A DNA stretch of 64,000 nt from Niabella sp. (GTDB lineage Bacteria > Bacteroidota > Bacteroidia > Chitinophagales > Chitinophagaceae). The first letter of the stretch is position 1. Each line of letters begins with the position of its first letter. Both the position numbers and the translations under genes were made by a program. The stretch is from NCBI RefSeq assembly GCF_030150205.1, contig NZ_JASLGT010000034.1, forward strand, positions 1-64,000. Direction: 5' to 3'. The notes beneath the pieces are model-generated. The model was not told the DNA's origin and ran no database searches. It saw only the letters and a program-made list of their open reading frames with translations. This document shows, one piece after another, positions 1 to 8,452 of the stretch.

Positions 1-145
1 CAGGATAAACGCTGAAAGCATCTAAGCGTGAAACCTGCCTCAAGATGAGTTTACTTTTAAGGGCCGTCAGAGACTATGACGTTGATAGGCTACAGGTGTA
101 AAGGTGGTAACATCAAAGCCGAGTAGTACTAATTGCCCGTACGCT
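1..145 (+). rRNA. rrl: 23S ribosomal RNA, 3' end (partial)
   Basis: The first ~145 bases match the conserved 3' end of bacterial 23S rRNA (domain VI), including the GAGTAGTACTAATTGCCCG stretch that ends the mature molecule. The gene is cut by the window start, and its 3' boundary is estimated to within a few bases. It is followed by 5S rRNA, as in a standard rrn operon. Confidence 0.93.
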
Positions 146-199
146 TTAATTTTTTTTAGATCTCTTCTAACAGTTTTTTCCAATATGTTAACTTATTGG

Positions 200-225
200 C
201 TTCGGCAGGCTCAGCCTGACAAAGC
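200..225. repeat. Hairpin-forming palindrome in the 23S-5S spacer
   Basis: CAGGCT and AGCCTG arms (206-211 and 213-218) flank a single base, inside outer GCTT/AAGC arms. The sequence resembles short palindromic elements often seen between Bacteroidota genes, but that link is from memory. It could be an rRNA processing stem or a dispersed REP-like element sitting in the spacer. Confidence 0.45.
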
Positions 226-234
226 TAAAGATTT

Positions 235-346
235 TATGGTGGTTATACCAAGGGTGTTCACCTCTTCCCATACCGAACAGAGAAGTTAAGCCCCTTATGG
301 CCGATGGTACTGCACCACAATGCGGGAGAGTAGGTAGCTGCCATTC
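235..346 (+). rRNA. rrf: 5S ribosomal RNA
   Basis: About 110 nt. It has the conserved core CACCTCTTCCCATACCGAAC, then AGAAGTTAAG and a 3' segment GCGGGAGAGTAGGTAGCTGCC. The 5' TGGTGGTTATACCA region pairs with the 3' end. It lies about 90 nt after 23S rRNA in the same orientation. End positions are estimated to a few bases. Confidence 0.93.
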
Positions 347-352
347 TTATTG

Positions 353-384
353 AACCCTTCAGTTTTACTGGAGGGTTTTTTTTT
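353..384 (+). terminator. First rrn terminator
   Basis: The stem AACCCTTCAG / CTGGAGGGTT has one G-U pair and a TTTTA loop, followed by a run of T. It is directly downstream of 5S rRNA. Confidence 0.85.
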
Positions 385-401
385 GCCTATGACTGTAGGT
401 A

Positions 402-425
402 TCCCGATACGCTTCGCTATCGGGA
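402..425. repeat. Inverted repeat TCCCGATA/TATCGGGA between the rrn terminators
   Basis: Perfect 8-bp arms (402-409 and 418-425) flank CGCTTCGC. A related CCCGAT-N4-ATCGGG structure occurs at 50495-50510, so this may be a dispersed palindromic element. Confidence 0.5.
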
Positions 426-464
426 CTCAGTCGCGCTGCTCCTTCGGCTGCCATTCTTATTGAG

Positions 465-493
465 AGCCTCACAGAAATGTGAGGCTTTTTTTT
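465..493 (+). terminator. Second rrn terminator
   Basis: A perfect 9-bp stem AGCCTCACA/TGTGAGGCT with a GAAA tetraloop is followed by eight T. It lies behind the second copy of the 5S-tail repeat. Confidence 0.85.
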
Positions 494-998
494 GTTTATT
501 GAAGTAGCTATCCTTCTGGCTTAGGGAGACAGGAAGGACTGGTGGAACATAAACATAAATAGGCGCATAAATGATGCCGGGGAAATGCCGGCCGGTTTAA
601 CCCGGCACCAAGGTCTTTTGGTTGTCATGCCCGCTTTTCCTTCATAATTGTCTTATTTTCCTTCGATTTTTATTTTTAATTTATTGATATATAATATACT
701 GCCTTTATATTTCGAAGACTTTCCTGATTTGAAATTATTAAATTTAATTGAACCTTGTTTTAAGTAGTGTTCTGAAACTTTTAATTTCATTTCTGTATTG
801 GTAAATTAGATAGGATGAAACGAATATGTCTACCAGGAACGCCACGATTTATTCCTTTCTGTAAAGGAGCCCGAAACTGCATAATTTGTTAATGTGGTAT
901 AGAGTTTCATAGGTGGCTGCTATTTTTGAAACCGCAAAATAAGAACCTGCCCCGGAACCCTGGCTGGTAATCTGTTTCATGACTAAAAATAAATAACG
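494..998. other. Intergenic region with no recognised gene
   Basis: AT-rich spacer of about 500 bp between the rRNA operon and the nucleoside hydrolase gene. A GC-rich patch around 575-605 can form small hairpins (GCCGG/CCGGC). No coding pattern, RNA gene or repeat element was recognised. Confidence 0.5.
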
Positions 999-2030
999 AT
1001 GAAAATGCGAACGATTACTTTATACCCGCTGCTATGCCTGTTGCTTTATGGTACCCCGGTACACAGTTTGGCAGGAACAGAAGGGAGCCGGGATGCCCGG
1101 AACAACAAGAAGGTGCGTGTTATTTTTGATACGGATATGGGGCCAGACTATGATGATGTAGGCGCTATTGCTATGCTCCACGCTTTTGCAGACAGCGGGT
1201 ATGTAACTATTTTGGGTACCATTGCCAGCACAAAATATGAAGGGGTAGCAAGTGTACTCAATATTTTCAATACCTATTTTCACCGGCCAGGCATCCCGGT
1301 TGGTGTTCCCCGGCAATGGGCATACACCGGTAAGGATCCGCAGCACTGGACCGATTCGTTAATTGCCCGGTATCCGCATACCATTAAAACCAATGCGGAG
1401 GTTCCGGATGCAGTGAGCCTGTACCGGAAATTACTGGCAGAACAGCCGGACAACAGTGTGACCGTTATTACGGTTGGATTTTTTACCAACCTGAATAACC
1501 TGGTGCATTCGGGGCCTGATCAGTATTCCCGTTTAAGCGGGCTTGAGCTGGTAAAAAAGAAAGTAAAAAACCTGGTGAGTATGGCCGGAAAATTTCCGGA
1601 AGGGAAAGAATTCAATGTATATAAGGATGCTGCTGCCGCGTATGAGCTTTTTAAGGTATGGCCCAAACCTGTATTGTTTTCCGGCTGGGAGATCGGTCAG
1701 CAGATACAGACAGGATTGAAGCTGGTCAATGATGCCACGATCAGCAACAGCCCGGTAAAGGACGCATACCGGATATCCATCCCGCAGGCAGCGTCCGATC
1801 AGAATGGGCGCATGAGCTGGGATCAAACTGCTGTATTGATAGCGGTTAAGGGATATAGCAATTTCTTTGAAATCCAAAAGGGAACGATTGAAGTAGAGAA
1901 AGACGGCAGCAATAAATGGATCAATAAACTGGAGGACAAGGCCGCTTACCTTACTCCCAAAATGCCCTATGAACAGCTTGCTGCATATATAGAGCAATGG
2001 ATGATGCACCGTCCTATTAAACAACAATAA
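999..2030 (+). CDS. Secreted nucleoside hydrolase (IUNH family)
   Basis: 343 aa. Residues 1-25 look like a signal peptide. The family's calcium-binding N-terminal motif follows as DTDMGPDYDD (about 44-53), where Asp residues hold Ca2+ and the ribose. Known members of this family hydrolyse the N-glycosidic bond of inosine, uridine or related nucleosides. The export signal suggests that this one scavenges nucleosides in the periplasm or outside the cell. The length fits the family. The exact substrate cannot be told. It stands alone; the next gene on the same strand starts 368 bp on. Confidence 0.85.
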   Translation: MKMRTITLYPLLCLLLYGTPVHSLAGTEGSRDARNNKKVRVIFDTDMGPDYDDVGAIAMLHAFADSGYVTILGTIASTKYEGVASVLNIFNTYFHRPGIPVGVPRQWAYTGKDPQHWTDSLIARYPHTIKTNAEVPDAVSLYRKLLAEQPDNSVTVITVGFFTNLNNLVHSGPDQYSRLSGLELVKKKVKNLVSMAGKFPEGKEFNVYKDAAAAYELFKVWPKPVLFSGWEIGQQIQTGLKLVNDATISNSPVKDAYRISIPQAASDQNGRMSWDQTAVLIAVKGYSNFFEIQKGTIEVEKDGSNKWINKLEDKAAYLTPKMPYEQLAAYIEQWMMHRPIKQQ

Positions 2031-2398
2031 AGCCGATATGGCTGGAGATGAAAAGAAGATAACGTGTACAGGAGCCGGGAAATGATCTCGGTAAGCGAGG
2101 TGCATTATTCAAAAGCAACCAGCTATTTTGATAGTCCGGTATATAGCCTGCCGGCAGATGCAGAAAGCAGCAATATGAATATTTTTTTGCAGACCTCGGT
2201 GTGATGGAGAAAAGACCGGGCTCGTTGGCACTACTGCGGGAATAACGGACGTGCTGAGGAATAATCTTGCCCGGTAACCGGCTTGTATTGCCGGGAAGGA
2301 GCCGGCTCTTCAAAAAGTATTTGGAGTAATCCACAGGAAGCTGTATTTTTAGATTAATTGTTAAATGAACAATTAATAAGTAATCTAAAAACGATTAA
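2031..2398. other. Intergenic region before the GH51 gene
   Basis: About 370 bp with no convincing gene. The open frames on the minus strand here show no family features and overlap the end of the nucleoside hydrolase gene. The last 55 bases hold nested inverted repeats, annotated separately. Confidence 0.5.
2346..2391. promoter_or_regulatory. Nested inverted repeats just upstream of the GH51 gene
   Basis: Outer perfect 11-bp arms TTTTTAGATTA (2346-2356) and TAATCTAAAAA (2381-2391) enclose a second inverted repeat, TTAATTGTT (2354-2362) and AACAATTAA (2368-2376), with a 5-nt centre. The two repeats share bases, so as RNA they would be alternative folds. The block ends 7 bp before the start codon. 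It is a candidate operator or 5' UTR control element. Confidence 0.5.
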
Positions 2399-3943
2399 AT
2401 GAAACGAAGCCTGCTTTTTTTTGTATGCCTGTCAATTGCAATGCTTTTGAATGCGCAGCGGGAGGGTACTGTTACCCTTCAATTAAAAGATACACAAACC
2501 ATCATCAGCCGTCATATTTACGGTCATTTTTCAGAACATCTAGGACGTTGTATTTATGACGGTTTTTGGGTAGACCCGGCGATGAATGTGCCCAGGAAAG
2601 ACCGGATTCGTCTGGATGTAGTGGAGGCATTAAAGAAGATACGGATTCCCAATTTGCGCTGGCCTGGCGGATGTTTTGCTGATGAATACCACTGGAGGGA
2701 TGGTATTGGCCCCCGGAATGGCCGGCCGAAGATGATCAATACGCATTGGGGCGGCGTAACAGAAGATAATAGTTTTGGTACCCATGAATTCCTGGAACTT
2801 TGCGGCCTGCTGGGCACGGAACCATATATTGCGGGAAATATAGGCAGCGGAACCGTAGAAGAAATGTCAAAATGGGTAGAGTACCTGAATGCTTCGGGTG
2901 AAACGCCCATGACCCGGTTACGAAAGGAAAATGGAAAGGATGGTCCCTGGAATGTAAGCTTTTGGGGGGTAGGAAATGAAAGCTGGGGTTGTGGTGGTAA
3001 TATGACGCCGGAGTATTATGCCAACGAATACCGGCGTTATGCAACTTTTGCCCGGAACTATCCCAATGCACCGTTAAAGAAAATTGCGGCAGGTGCCAAC
3101 TCTGCAGATTATAACTGGACGGAGGTGGTTATGAAAAATATTCCCCGGCATATGATGTGGGGGCTCAGTCTTCATCATTATACCATTCCTACCGGGAATT
3201 GGAATCATAAGGGATCTGCTACCAGCTTTGATGAAAAGGAATATTTCAATACCATGAAGAGTTGTCTTTTCATGGATGAATTGGTAACCCGGCATGCGGC
3301 CATTATGGACAAATATGATCCGGAGAAACGCGTGGCACTGGTAGTAGATGAATGGGGAATATGGACGGATGTGGAACCGGGTACCAACCCGGGATTCCTG
3401 TATCAGCAGAACAGTCTGCGGGACGCATTGATTGCAGCAACCACCCTGAATATTTTTAATAATCATGCAGACCGCGTCCGGATGGCCAATCTGGCTCAAA
3501 CGGTAAATGTACTGCAATCGCTGATTCTTACAAAGGGAGCAGACATGCTGTTAACGCCCACTTATTATGTATTTGACCTGTATCAACAGCATATGGATGC
3601 TAAGCGGGTGCCACTTAAAATTGAAACACCGGAATATACAAATGAAGGACAACGGCTTCCCGCAGTGAATGCTTCGGCGTCCATTAATGCAAACGGACGT
3701 CTGTGCATTACCCTGGTGAATATCGATCCCACAAATGACCGTGCAATCCAGGTACCCTTGTCCGGAGTAGCCTACAAAAAAGTTAGCGGAACAATACTAA
3801 CCAGCAAAGCTTTTACAGATATCAATAGCTTTGAAAATAAAAAGAAAGTTGTTCCGGCGCCATTTACCGGTGCACAGCTAAAAGGACAGCAACTTACGGT
3901 GCAATTACCCCGGCTCTCTGTGGTACAGCTGTTGCTGGACTAG
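2399..3943 (+). CDS. Secreted alpha-L-arabinofuranosidase, GH51
   Basis: 514 aa. A signal peptide covers about residues 1-19 (cleavage after LNA). The body is a GH51 TIM barrel followed by a beta-sandwich domain. The acid/base Glu lies in GNES (E194) and the nucleophile Glu in VVDEWG (E318); LRWPGG (about 86-91) is another family hallmark. The enzyme removes terminal alpha-L-arabinofuranosyl units from arabinan or arabinoxylan, here most likely in the periplasm. Length and motif spacing fit the family. No SusC/D pair is nearby, so this is not a classical polysaccharide locus. Regulation may involve the inverted repeats immediately upstream. Confidence 0.92.
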   Translation: MKRSLLFFVCLSIAMLLNAQREGTVTLQLKDTQTIISRHIYGHFSEHLGRCIYDGFWVDPAMNVPRKDRIRLDVVEALKKIRIPNLRWPGGCFADEYHWRDGIGPRNGRPKMINTHWGGVTEDNSFGTHEFLELCGLLGTEPYIAGNIGSGTVEEMSKWVEYLNASGETPMTRLRKENGKDGPWNVSFWGVGNESWGCGGNMTPEYYANEYRRYATFARNYPNAPLKKIAAGANSADYNWTEVVMKNIPRHMMWGLSLHHYTIPTGNWNHKGSATSFDEKEYFNTMKSCLFMDELVTRHAAIMDKYDPEKRVALVVDEWGIWTDVEPGTNPGFLYQQNSLRDALIAATTLNIFNNHADRVRMANLAQTVNVLQSLILTKGADMLLTPTYYVFDLYQQHMDAKRVPLKIETPEYTNEGQRLPAVNASASINANGRLCITLVNIDPTNDRAIQVPLSGVAYKKVSGTILTSKAFTDINSFENKKKVVPAPFTGAQLKGQQLTVQLPRLSVVQLLLD

Positions 3944-4055
3944 CCGGGGAAGCGCCTTCAGAAGGATATTCAAAAAACGACCGTTGCAAATATTTGGAAA
4001 TAATTCATCTGATCCATCTATAATTTCAAAACTTATTTTATATTGTGCCCCCTTT

Positions 4056-4129
4056 CGGGATGTAGCGCAGCCCGGTAGCGCGCTTCGTTCGGGACGAAGA
4101 GGCCGCTGGTTCGAATCCAGTCATCCCGA
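4056..4129 (+). tRNA. tRNA-Pro (anticodon CGG)
   Basis: 74 nt. The acceptor stem is CGGGATG/CATCCCG, the D-arm GCGC...GCGC, the anticodon stem CTTCG/CGAAG with loop TTCGGGA, and the T-arm GCTGG-TTCGAAT-CCAGT. The anticodon CGG reads CCG. The CCA end is not encoded. An open frame on the opposite strand across this gene is an artefact. Confidence 0.97.
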
Positions 4130-4330
4130 CAACCTTCATTGATTTTCAATGAGCATGAGTAAAGGTAGTTAAATAGGTAGCACCATTTAACTACCTTTTG
4201 TTTCGTTTGGGCATTATAAAAATTGCGCTTCCTGAATAATAGGATTTCGTTTCGATAGATGTTCCTCCACATTAACAGTATGAAAGTAGGCAGCTAACGG
4301 AGGGGCGGAGGCCTGCCATTCAAGCCCTTG

Positions 4331-4843
4331 TCAATTTGATATTTCTAAGTTTTCTATCCATTGTCTTGCTTGTGCCGGGTCCGGAAAGAAATGCTCATTG
4401 TTACTGCTGAATTTTGTTTCATACAAGTCCATTTTTGTTTCATCCTGATGTGCGTGTGCAGCGCCAACACATTTTATCCCTCTTATGTTCCTGTACGTTA
4501 TTGTCCTGGCTTCTTCCTCAAACAAATCAAGGTAACCTTCTTTCCAACCATATCCAGCAAGTGTTAGAGGAACAACGCCTCTGAATCTTTTATGTGCGTC
4601 AATGTTTGCCGCTTTAAATCCATACATATTGATAAAGATTTTAAACGTTGAGTTGTCTGCAAGTTGCTCCAACCTGTCCTTGAATGATTGTGCCCATTGT
4701 TCAACGTCCGTCTTTTCAAGTTCCCCGCTGATGTGCGTTACAACCAATTTTTTGTTTGGATAGTAATTAGTTGCTGTGATCTTTGGCGTTGTCATTTCGC
4801 TGTTATTTTTTGTCTGCTTAATCTTCTTAGTGTCGTTCTTCAC
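4331..4843 (-). CDS. SpoIIAA/STAS-like small protein
   Basis: 170 aa with no signal peptide. The pattern (strand with HISGEL, helix with a VEQWAQSF core, strand FKIFINMYGF) resembles STAS/SpoIIAA-like or SEC14-like single-domain proteins, which often act as regulatory partners. Function is not known. An internal Met (start at 4795) could be the true start because the first 16 residues are lysine- and asparagine-rich and look like a tail. It stands alone, opposite to its neighbours, after tRNA-Pro. Confidence 0.6.
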   Translation of the reverse strand: MKNDTKKIKQTKNNSEMTTPKITATNYYPNKKLVVTHISGELEKTDVEQWAQSFKDRLEQLADNSTFKIFINMYGFKAANIDAHKRFRGVVPLTLAGYGWKEGYLDLFEEEARTITYRNIRGIKCVGAAHAHQDETKMDLYETKFSSNNEHFFPDPAQARQWIENLEISN

Positions 4844-5023
4844 TTACTGCCAACGTTTAAATATATGCAATAATAGTTGAAGCCGAATCTGTCCGGTGAT
4901 ATGATAAAACAACTTTCCTGTAGCCCGCGTACGCTCAACAGAGATTTTGTTACAACTTCCCTTAATTGGGATACACTGGTACTGGTATTTCTACGGAACT
5001 TTGTACTACGAAAGATTAAACGT

Positions 5024-5452
5024 ATGCGCGTATTAAAAATTTCAATAGTAACTGTGTTCTTGTTTCTGTATACAAATGCCATTGCTCAACCAACCGGTGC
5101 GGATCAGATTATTGGTCTTTTCGTTACGGAAGGCGGCAAAGGAAATGTCCGCATAAACAAAGCGGGTAACCAATATTTTGGCACCTTGATATGGACAAAT
5201 GTTCCTGACGCAAAGGATATCCATAATCCCGACAAGCGTAAACGGAATAATAAAATAGCCGGTACGGTTATCCTGAAAAATTTTGTTTACACTGAAAATA
5301 ATGTTTGGGAAAACGGTACCGTGTATGACCCCGAAAGCGGCAAAACCTGCAGTGGGAAGATCACATTAAAAAAGAACGGAAGCCTTCAGCTACGTGGATT
5401 TGTAGGAATCGCTGCGTTTGGAAGAACCACTGTATGGCAGCGGATGAAATAA
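5024..5452 (+). CDS. Secreted DUF2147 protein
   Basis: 142 aa from the ATG at 5024, chosen because the signal peptide MRVLKISIVTVFLFLY...AIAQ begins there; the open frame extends 49 codons upstream without any such feature. The mature part has the DUF2147 pattern: an IIGLF opening, then VRI, the FGTLIWT region, a conserved DIHNPD segment and a GKITLKKNGSLQLRGFVG beta region. DUF2147 proteins are exported beta-rich proteins of unknown role. The epimerase gene follows 39 bp downstream on the same strand. Confidence 0.75.
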   Translation: MRVLKISIVTVFLFLYTNAIAQPTGADQIIGLFVTEGGKGNVRINKAGNQYFGTLIWTNVPDAKDIHNPDKRKRNNKIAGTVILKNFVYTENNVWENGTVYDPESGKTCSGKITLKKNGSLQLRGFVGIAAFGRTTVWQRMK

Positions 5453-5491
5453 AACATGGAAACGTTTAATGTTGTAAAAATCTGAAAGGTT

Positions 5492-6436
5492 ATGCAAACA
5501 ATATTAGGAGCCAATGGACAAATTGGTGAAGAACTGGCAAGGGAGCTTAAAAGGAATTTTACCGCTGATATACGGGTCGTAAGCAGAAATGCGAAAAAGG
5601 TGAACGATACCGATTCGATTTTTTCGGCCGATTTATCCAATAGGGAAAAAGCGATAGAGGCTGTAAAAGGCAGTGAAATTACCTATTTTACCCTGGGGCT
5701 TCCCATTAGCTCCGGTTTATGGGAACAGCAATTTCCGTTAATCACCCGGAATGTAATAGAGGCTTGTAAGATCAATGGAACAAAGCTGGTGTTTTTTGAC
5801 AATACCTATATGTATCCGCAGGATGACAAGGTGCTGACGGAAACCACGGCCTTTGCTCCGGTAGGCAGAAAGGGAAAGGTAAGAAAGGAAATGGCTGAGA
5901 TGGTGCTGGGGGAAATACAGTCAGGCAAGTTAGAAGCCGTGATTTGCCGTGCGCCTGAGTTTTATGGCCCGGGTAAAACACAAAGCATTACCAATACGTT
6001 GATATTTGACAATATCCGGGAGGGAAAAAGGCTAAAAGTGCCAATAAGTGCCGATAAAAAAAGAAGCCTGATCTGGACGCCGGACGCAAGCCGTGCAACC
6101 GCGTTAATTGGGAACACTCCCGAAGCATTCGGACAAACCTGGCATTTGCCAGTTGATGAAAGTCATCCCACTTACGAGGAATTTATAACATTGGCAGAGA
6201 CTGTTTACGGGCGGGAGTTAAACTATGCAGTTGTACCAAAATTTGCTTTTAAGATCGGCGCTCTTTTTAATGAACGGATAAAAGAATTGCAGGAGCTGCT
6301 TCCCCGGTACGAACATGATAATGTGTTTGATGATGCAAAATTTAGAAAGTATTTTCCTGCATTCCAGGTAACAACTTACCGGCAGGGGATGGAACAGATT
6401 AAACAGGAACAACTGCCGGCAAAAAAAGAAAAGTAG
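5492..6436 (+). CDS. NAD(P)-dependent epimerase/NmrA-like protein
   Basis: 314 aa. The N-terminal Rossmann motif GANGQIGEEL (about 6-15) binds NAD(P). FFDNTYMYP and CRAPEFYGPG (about 175-184) are typical of atypical short-chain dehydrogenases. The catalytic Tyr-X3-Lys signature is not clear (NTYMYPQDDK instead), so it could be an NmrA-like sensor rather than an enzyme. It is followed after 24 bp by an AraC regulator on the same strand, and then by a DJ-1/PfpI gene. This suggests a small stress or detoxification unit. Substrate unknown. Confidence 0.75.
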   Translation: MQTILGANGQIGEELARELKRNFTADIRVVSRNAKKVNDTDSIFSADLSNREKAIEAVKGSEITYFTLGLPISSGLWEQQFPLITRNVIEACKINGTKLVFFDNTYMYPQDDKVLTETTAFAPVGRKGKVRKEMAEMVLGEIQSGKLEAVICRAPEFYGPGKTQSITNTLIFDNIREGKRLKVPISADKKRSLIWTPDASRATALIGNTPEAFGQTWHLPVDESHPTYEEFITLAETVYGRELNYAVVPKFAFKIGALFNERIKELQELLPRYEHDNVFDDAKFRKYFPAFQVTTYRQGMEQIKQEQLPAKKEK

Positions 6437-6460
6437 TAATTTAGGATATAAAATCAGAAC

Positions 6461-7372
6461 ATGAAGGCTCCGGAAAAAGTTTCATCCATCAGCACATTGC
6501 ATCAGCTTTTAGGGTTGAAGAAGCCCGCCAACCCGCTGATCAGTGTGTTTGATTTTGACGATGTAAAGCTGGAGCGCGAAACGATCCTGAGTGCCGTTAC
6601 AACAGACTTTTATGTAGTAGCGTTAAAGAAAGATTGCGCGGGCGGAAAATGTAAATATGGTCAGCAATATTATGATTTTGATGAGGGGGTTATGTACTTT
6701 ATTGCGCCCCGCCAGGTGCTGCAGTTTGAAGATGTACTGCTGAACGGAGTAAAAGGATTTGTATTGGTTGTTCATCCCGATTTTTTGCTGGGTGCTCCTT
6801 TAGCATCTAAAATCGGAGGCTACGGTTATTTTTCCTATGCAAGTAATGAAGCGTTATTTCTTTCAGAGAAAGAAGAAAAGTCTGTTATGGATATTATACA
6901 AAATATTCGCGGCGAAATCGATGCCAATATGGATGCCTTTACGCAGGATTTATTGGTTTCAAATATCGACTTGTTATTGAAGTATTGCGACCGTTTTTAT
7001 AACCGCCAGTTTATGACCCGAAAAAAAGTGAACAGTGATTTACTTACAAGACTGGAAATGCTGCTGGATGATTATTTTAAACAAGACCAATTAGCGGTTA
7101 AGGGAATTCCTACTGTTCAGTTTGTGGCTCATGCATTGCATCTGAGCCCTAATTACCTCAGTGATATGCTGCGGGTACAAACCGGTGAAACCACACAGCA
7201 ACATATACAAAACCGGGTGATCGAAAAGGCAAAGGAATTATTAGCCACTACAGGAATGTCGGTGTCCGAAATCGCGTATCATTTGGGATTTGAACACCCG
7301 CAATCCTTCCATCGCTTGTTCAAAAACCGGACCTCTGTTTCGCCAGCGGCATTCCGGACCTCATTTAATTGA
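6461..7372 (+). CDS. AraC family transcriptional regulator
   Basis: 303 aa. The N-terminal cupin-like sensing half (about 1-180) is followed by a double helix-turn-helix AraC domain (about 205-300). Its end, with MSVSEIAYHLGFEHPQSFHRLFKNRTSVSPAAFR, matches the family's second helix-turn-helix with the GF and F-X-R signature. It lies 24 bp after the epimerase gene and 89 bp before the DJ-1/PfpI gene, all on one strand, so these are its probable targets. The inducer is unknown. Confidence 0.88.
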   Translation: MKAPEKVSSISTLHQLLGLKKPANPLISVFDFDDVKLERETILSAVTTDFYVVALKKDCAGGKCKYGQQYYDFDEGVMYFIAPRQVLQFEDVLLNGVKGFVLVVHPDFLLGAPLASKIGGYGYFSYASNEALFLSEKEEKSVMDIIQNIRGEIDANMDAFTQDLLVSNIDLLLKYCDRFYNRQFMTRKKVNSDLLTRLEMLLDDYFKQDQLAVKGIPTVQFVAHALHLSPNYLSDMLRVQTGETTQQHIQNRVIEKAKELLATTGMSVSEIAYHLGFEHPQSFHRLFKNRTSVSPAAFRTSFN

Positions 7373-7461
7373 CCTTTGTACGAAGTGATTGCCTTCTTTC
7401 ATTGAACCGGCAGCCGGAGTAGAATCGTTTGACAAAAAGGGACAGATAAACATATCATCAA

Positions 7462-8154
7462 ATGAAGAAAAAACTCTTATTAATCGTAACCAATGTAGAC
7501 GCGTATGCCAGCGGAAGGTTAAAGACCGGTTTATGGCTGAGCGAATTGACCCATATTTATCATAGCGCGAAGGGGAAAGGCTGGGATATTGTTATAGCCA
7601 GTCCCCGGGGTGGGCATGTGCCCATTGATCCCGAAAGTCTGAAACCATTAGTGCTGGATAAGATTTCTAAAGACTGTTATGAAAGCCCGGCTTTTATGGA
7701 TGCATTGAATCACTCTCAAAGTTTAGAAGCCGTAAAGGATGAAGCCTTTGATTGTGTGTATTTGGCAGGCGGACATGCAACGATGTATGATTTCCCGGAT
7801 AATGTTGTGCTGCAATCGATCATCCGCAACCAATACGGGAAGGGAGGAATGGTAGCGGCTATTTGTCATGGTGTAGGTGGGTTGCTGAATGTGAAACGAT
7901 CAGACGGGGAATACCTGATCAAAGGAAAAGCGATGACGGGCTTCGACTGGTTTGAAGAAACGCTGGCGAGAAGAAAACGGGAAGTGCCGTTTAACCTGGA
8001 GGCTGCCATCAAAGAAAGAGGCGCCGATTTGAAAAAGGCCTGTATACCCATGACGTCTAATGTAGTGGTAGATGGAAACCTGGTTACCGGTCAAAACCCT
8101 TTTAGTTCAAAGGAAATGGCAAAAGTGGTTGTACGTGAACTTGAAAAAAGCTGA
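7462..8154 (+). CDS. DJ-1/PfpI (Hsp31-like) glutamine amidotransferase-fold protein
   Basis: 230 aa, cytosolic. The nucleophile elbow is AAICHG, with Cys135 and His136. A Glu in the WLSELTH segment (E28) fits the acid of the Hsp31-type triad, and YLAGGHATMYD is the conserved core strand-turn. Family members are chaperones, deglycases or glutathione-independent glyoxalases (methylglyoxal to lactate). The placement next to an AraC regulator and an NAD(P)-dependent oxidoreductase-like protein fits a response to reactive aldehydes. That role is inference. Confidence 0.85.
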   Translation: MKKKLLLIVTNVDAYASGRLKTGLWLSELTHIYHSAKGKGWDIVIASPRGGHVPIDPESLKPLVLDKISKDCYESPAFMDALNHSQSLEAVKDEAFDCVYLAGGHATMYDFPDNVVLQSIIRNQYGKGGMVAAICHGVGGLLNVKRSDGEYLIKGKAMTGFDWFEETLARRKREVPFNLEAAIKERGADLKKACIPMTSNVVVDGNLVTGQNPFSSKEMAKVVVRELEKS

Positions 8155-8452
8155 AATACTAATATTCAAGGACAGATCATCGCTGATAACTGTAGATAAT
8201 AGTACACAGTCTGAGCATTTTTTATCAATGCCGGAGCAATAACCGGTAACTGCACCGGTTTAATCCGGTTCATTTTCAATAGCATAAAAAGAAGTAGGGG
8301 CGTGCAGTCATTAAGGCATAAACCTTGTTTATTGATTGCTGCATCTGGTCTGATCAAAAATAACTATTTGACAAATAGACGGAAGGGATCAGATGAATGC
8401 CTGGTTAAGCAGATGACGAAAGGTTCAGAAAAGCGGATAACAAACTGTTTGA
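8155..8452. other. Intergenic region before the MmgE/PrpD gene
   Basis: 298 bp. Short minus-strand open frames here have no recognisable features. Nothing else was recognised. Confidence 0.4.

Larger units (their letters stand above)
337..463 (+). repeat. 17-bp direct repeat of the 5S tail (337-353 and 447-463)
   Basis: The 17 bases GCTGCCATTCTTATTGA at the end of 5S rRNA and its trailer recur exactly 110 bp downstream. Each copy is followed at once by its own hairpin terminator. This looks like a scar of duplication or recombination between the 3' flanks of two rRNA operons. Confidence 0.8.

Noticed and set aside
2017..2334. 105-aa minus-strand open frame
   Set aside because: It overlaps the 3' end of the nucleoside hydrolase gene and shows no conserved motifs.
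4033..4272. Open frame of 79 aa on the minus strand
   Set aside because: It runs across tRNA-Pro. Its Arg/Ser/His-rich part is the translated tRNA, a common artefact.
5772..5981. Pro-rich 69-aa minus-strand open frame
   Set aside because: It is a shadow of the epimerase gene.
4056..8154. Genomic island inserted at tRNA-Pro
   Set aside because: No integrase, no duplicated tRNA 3' end and no clear change in base use were seen. The row of small genes alone is not enough.
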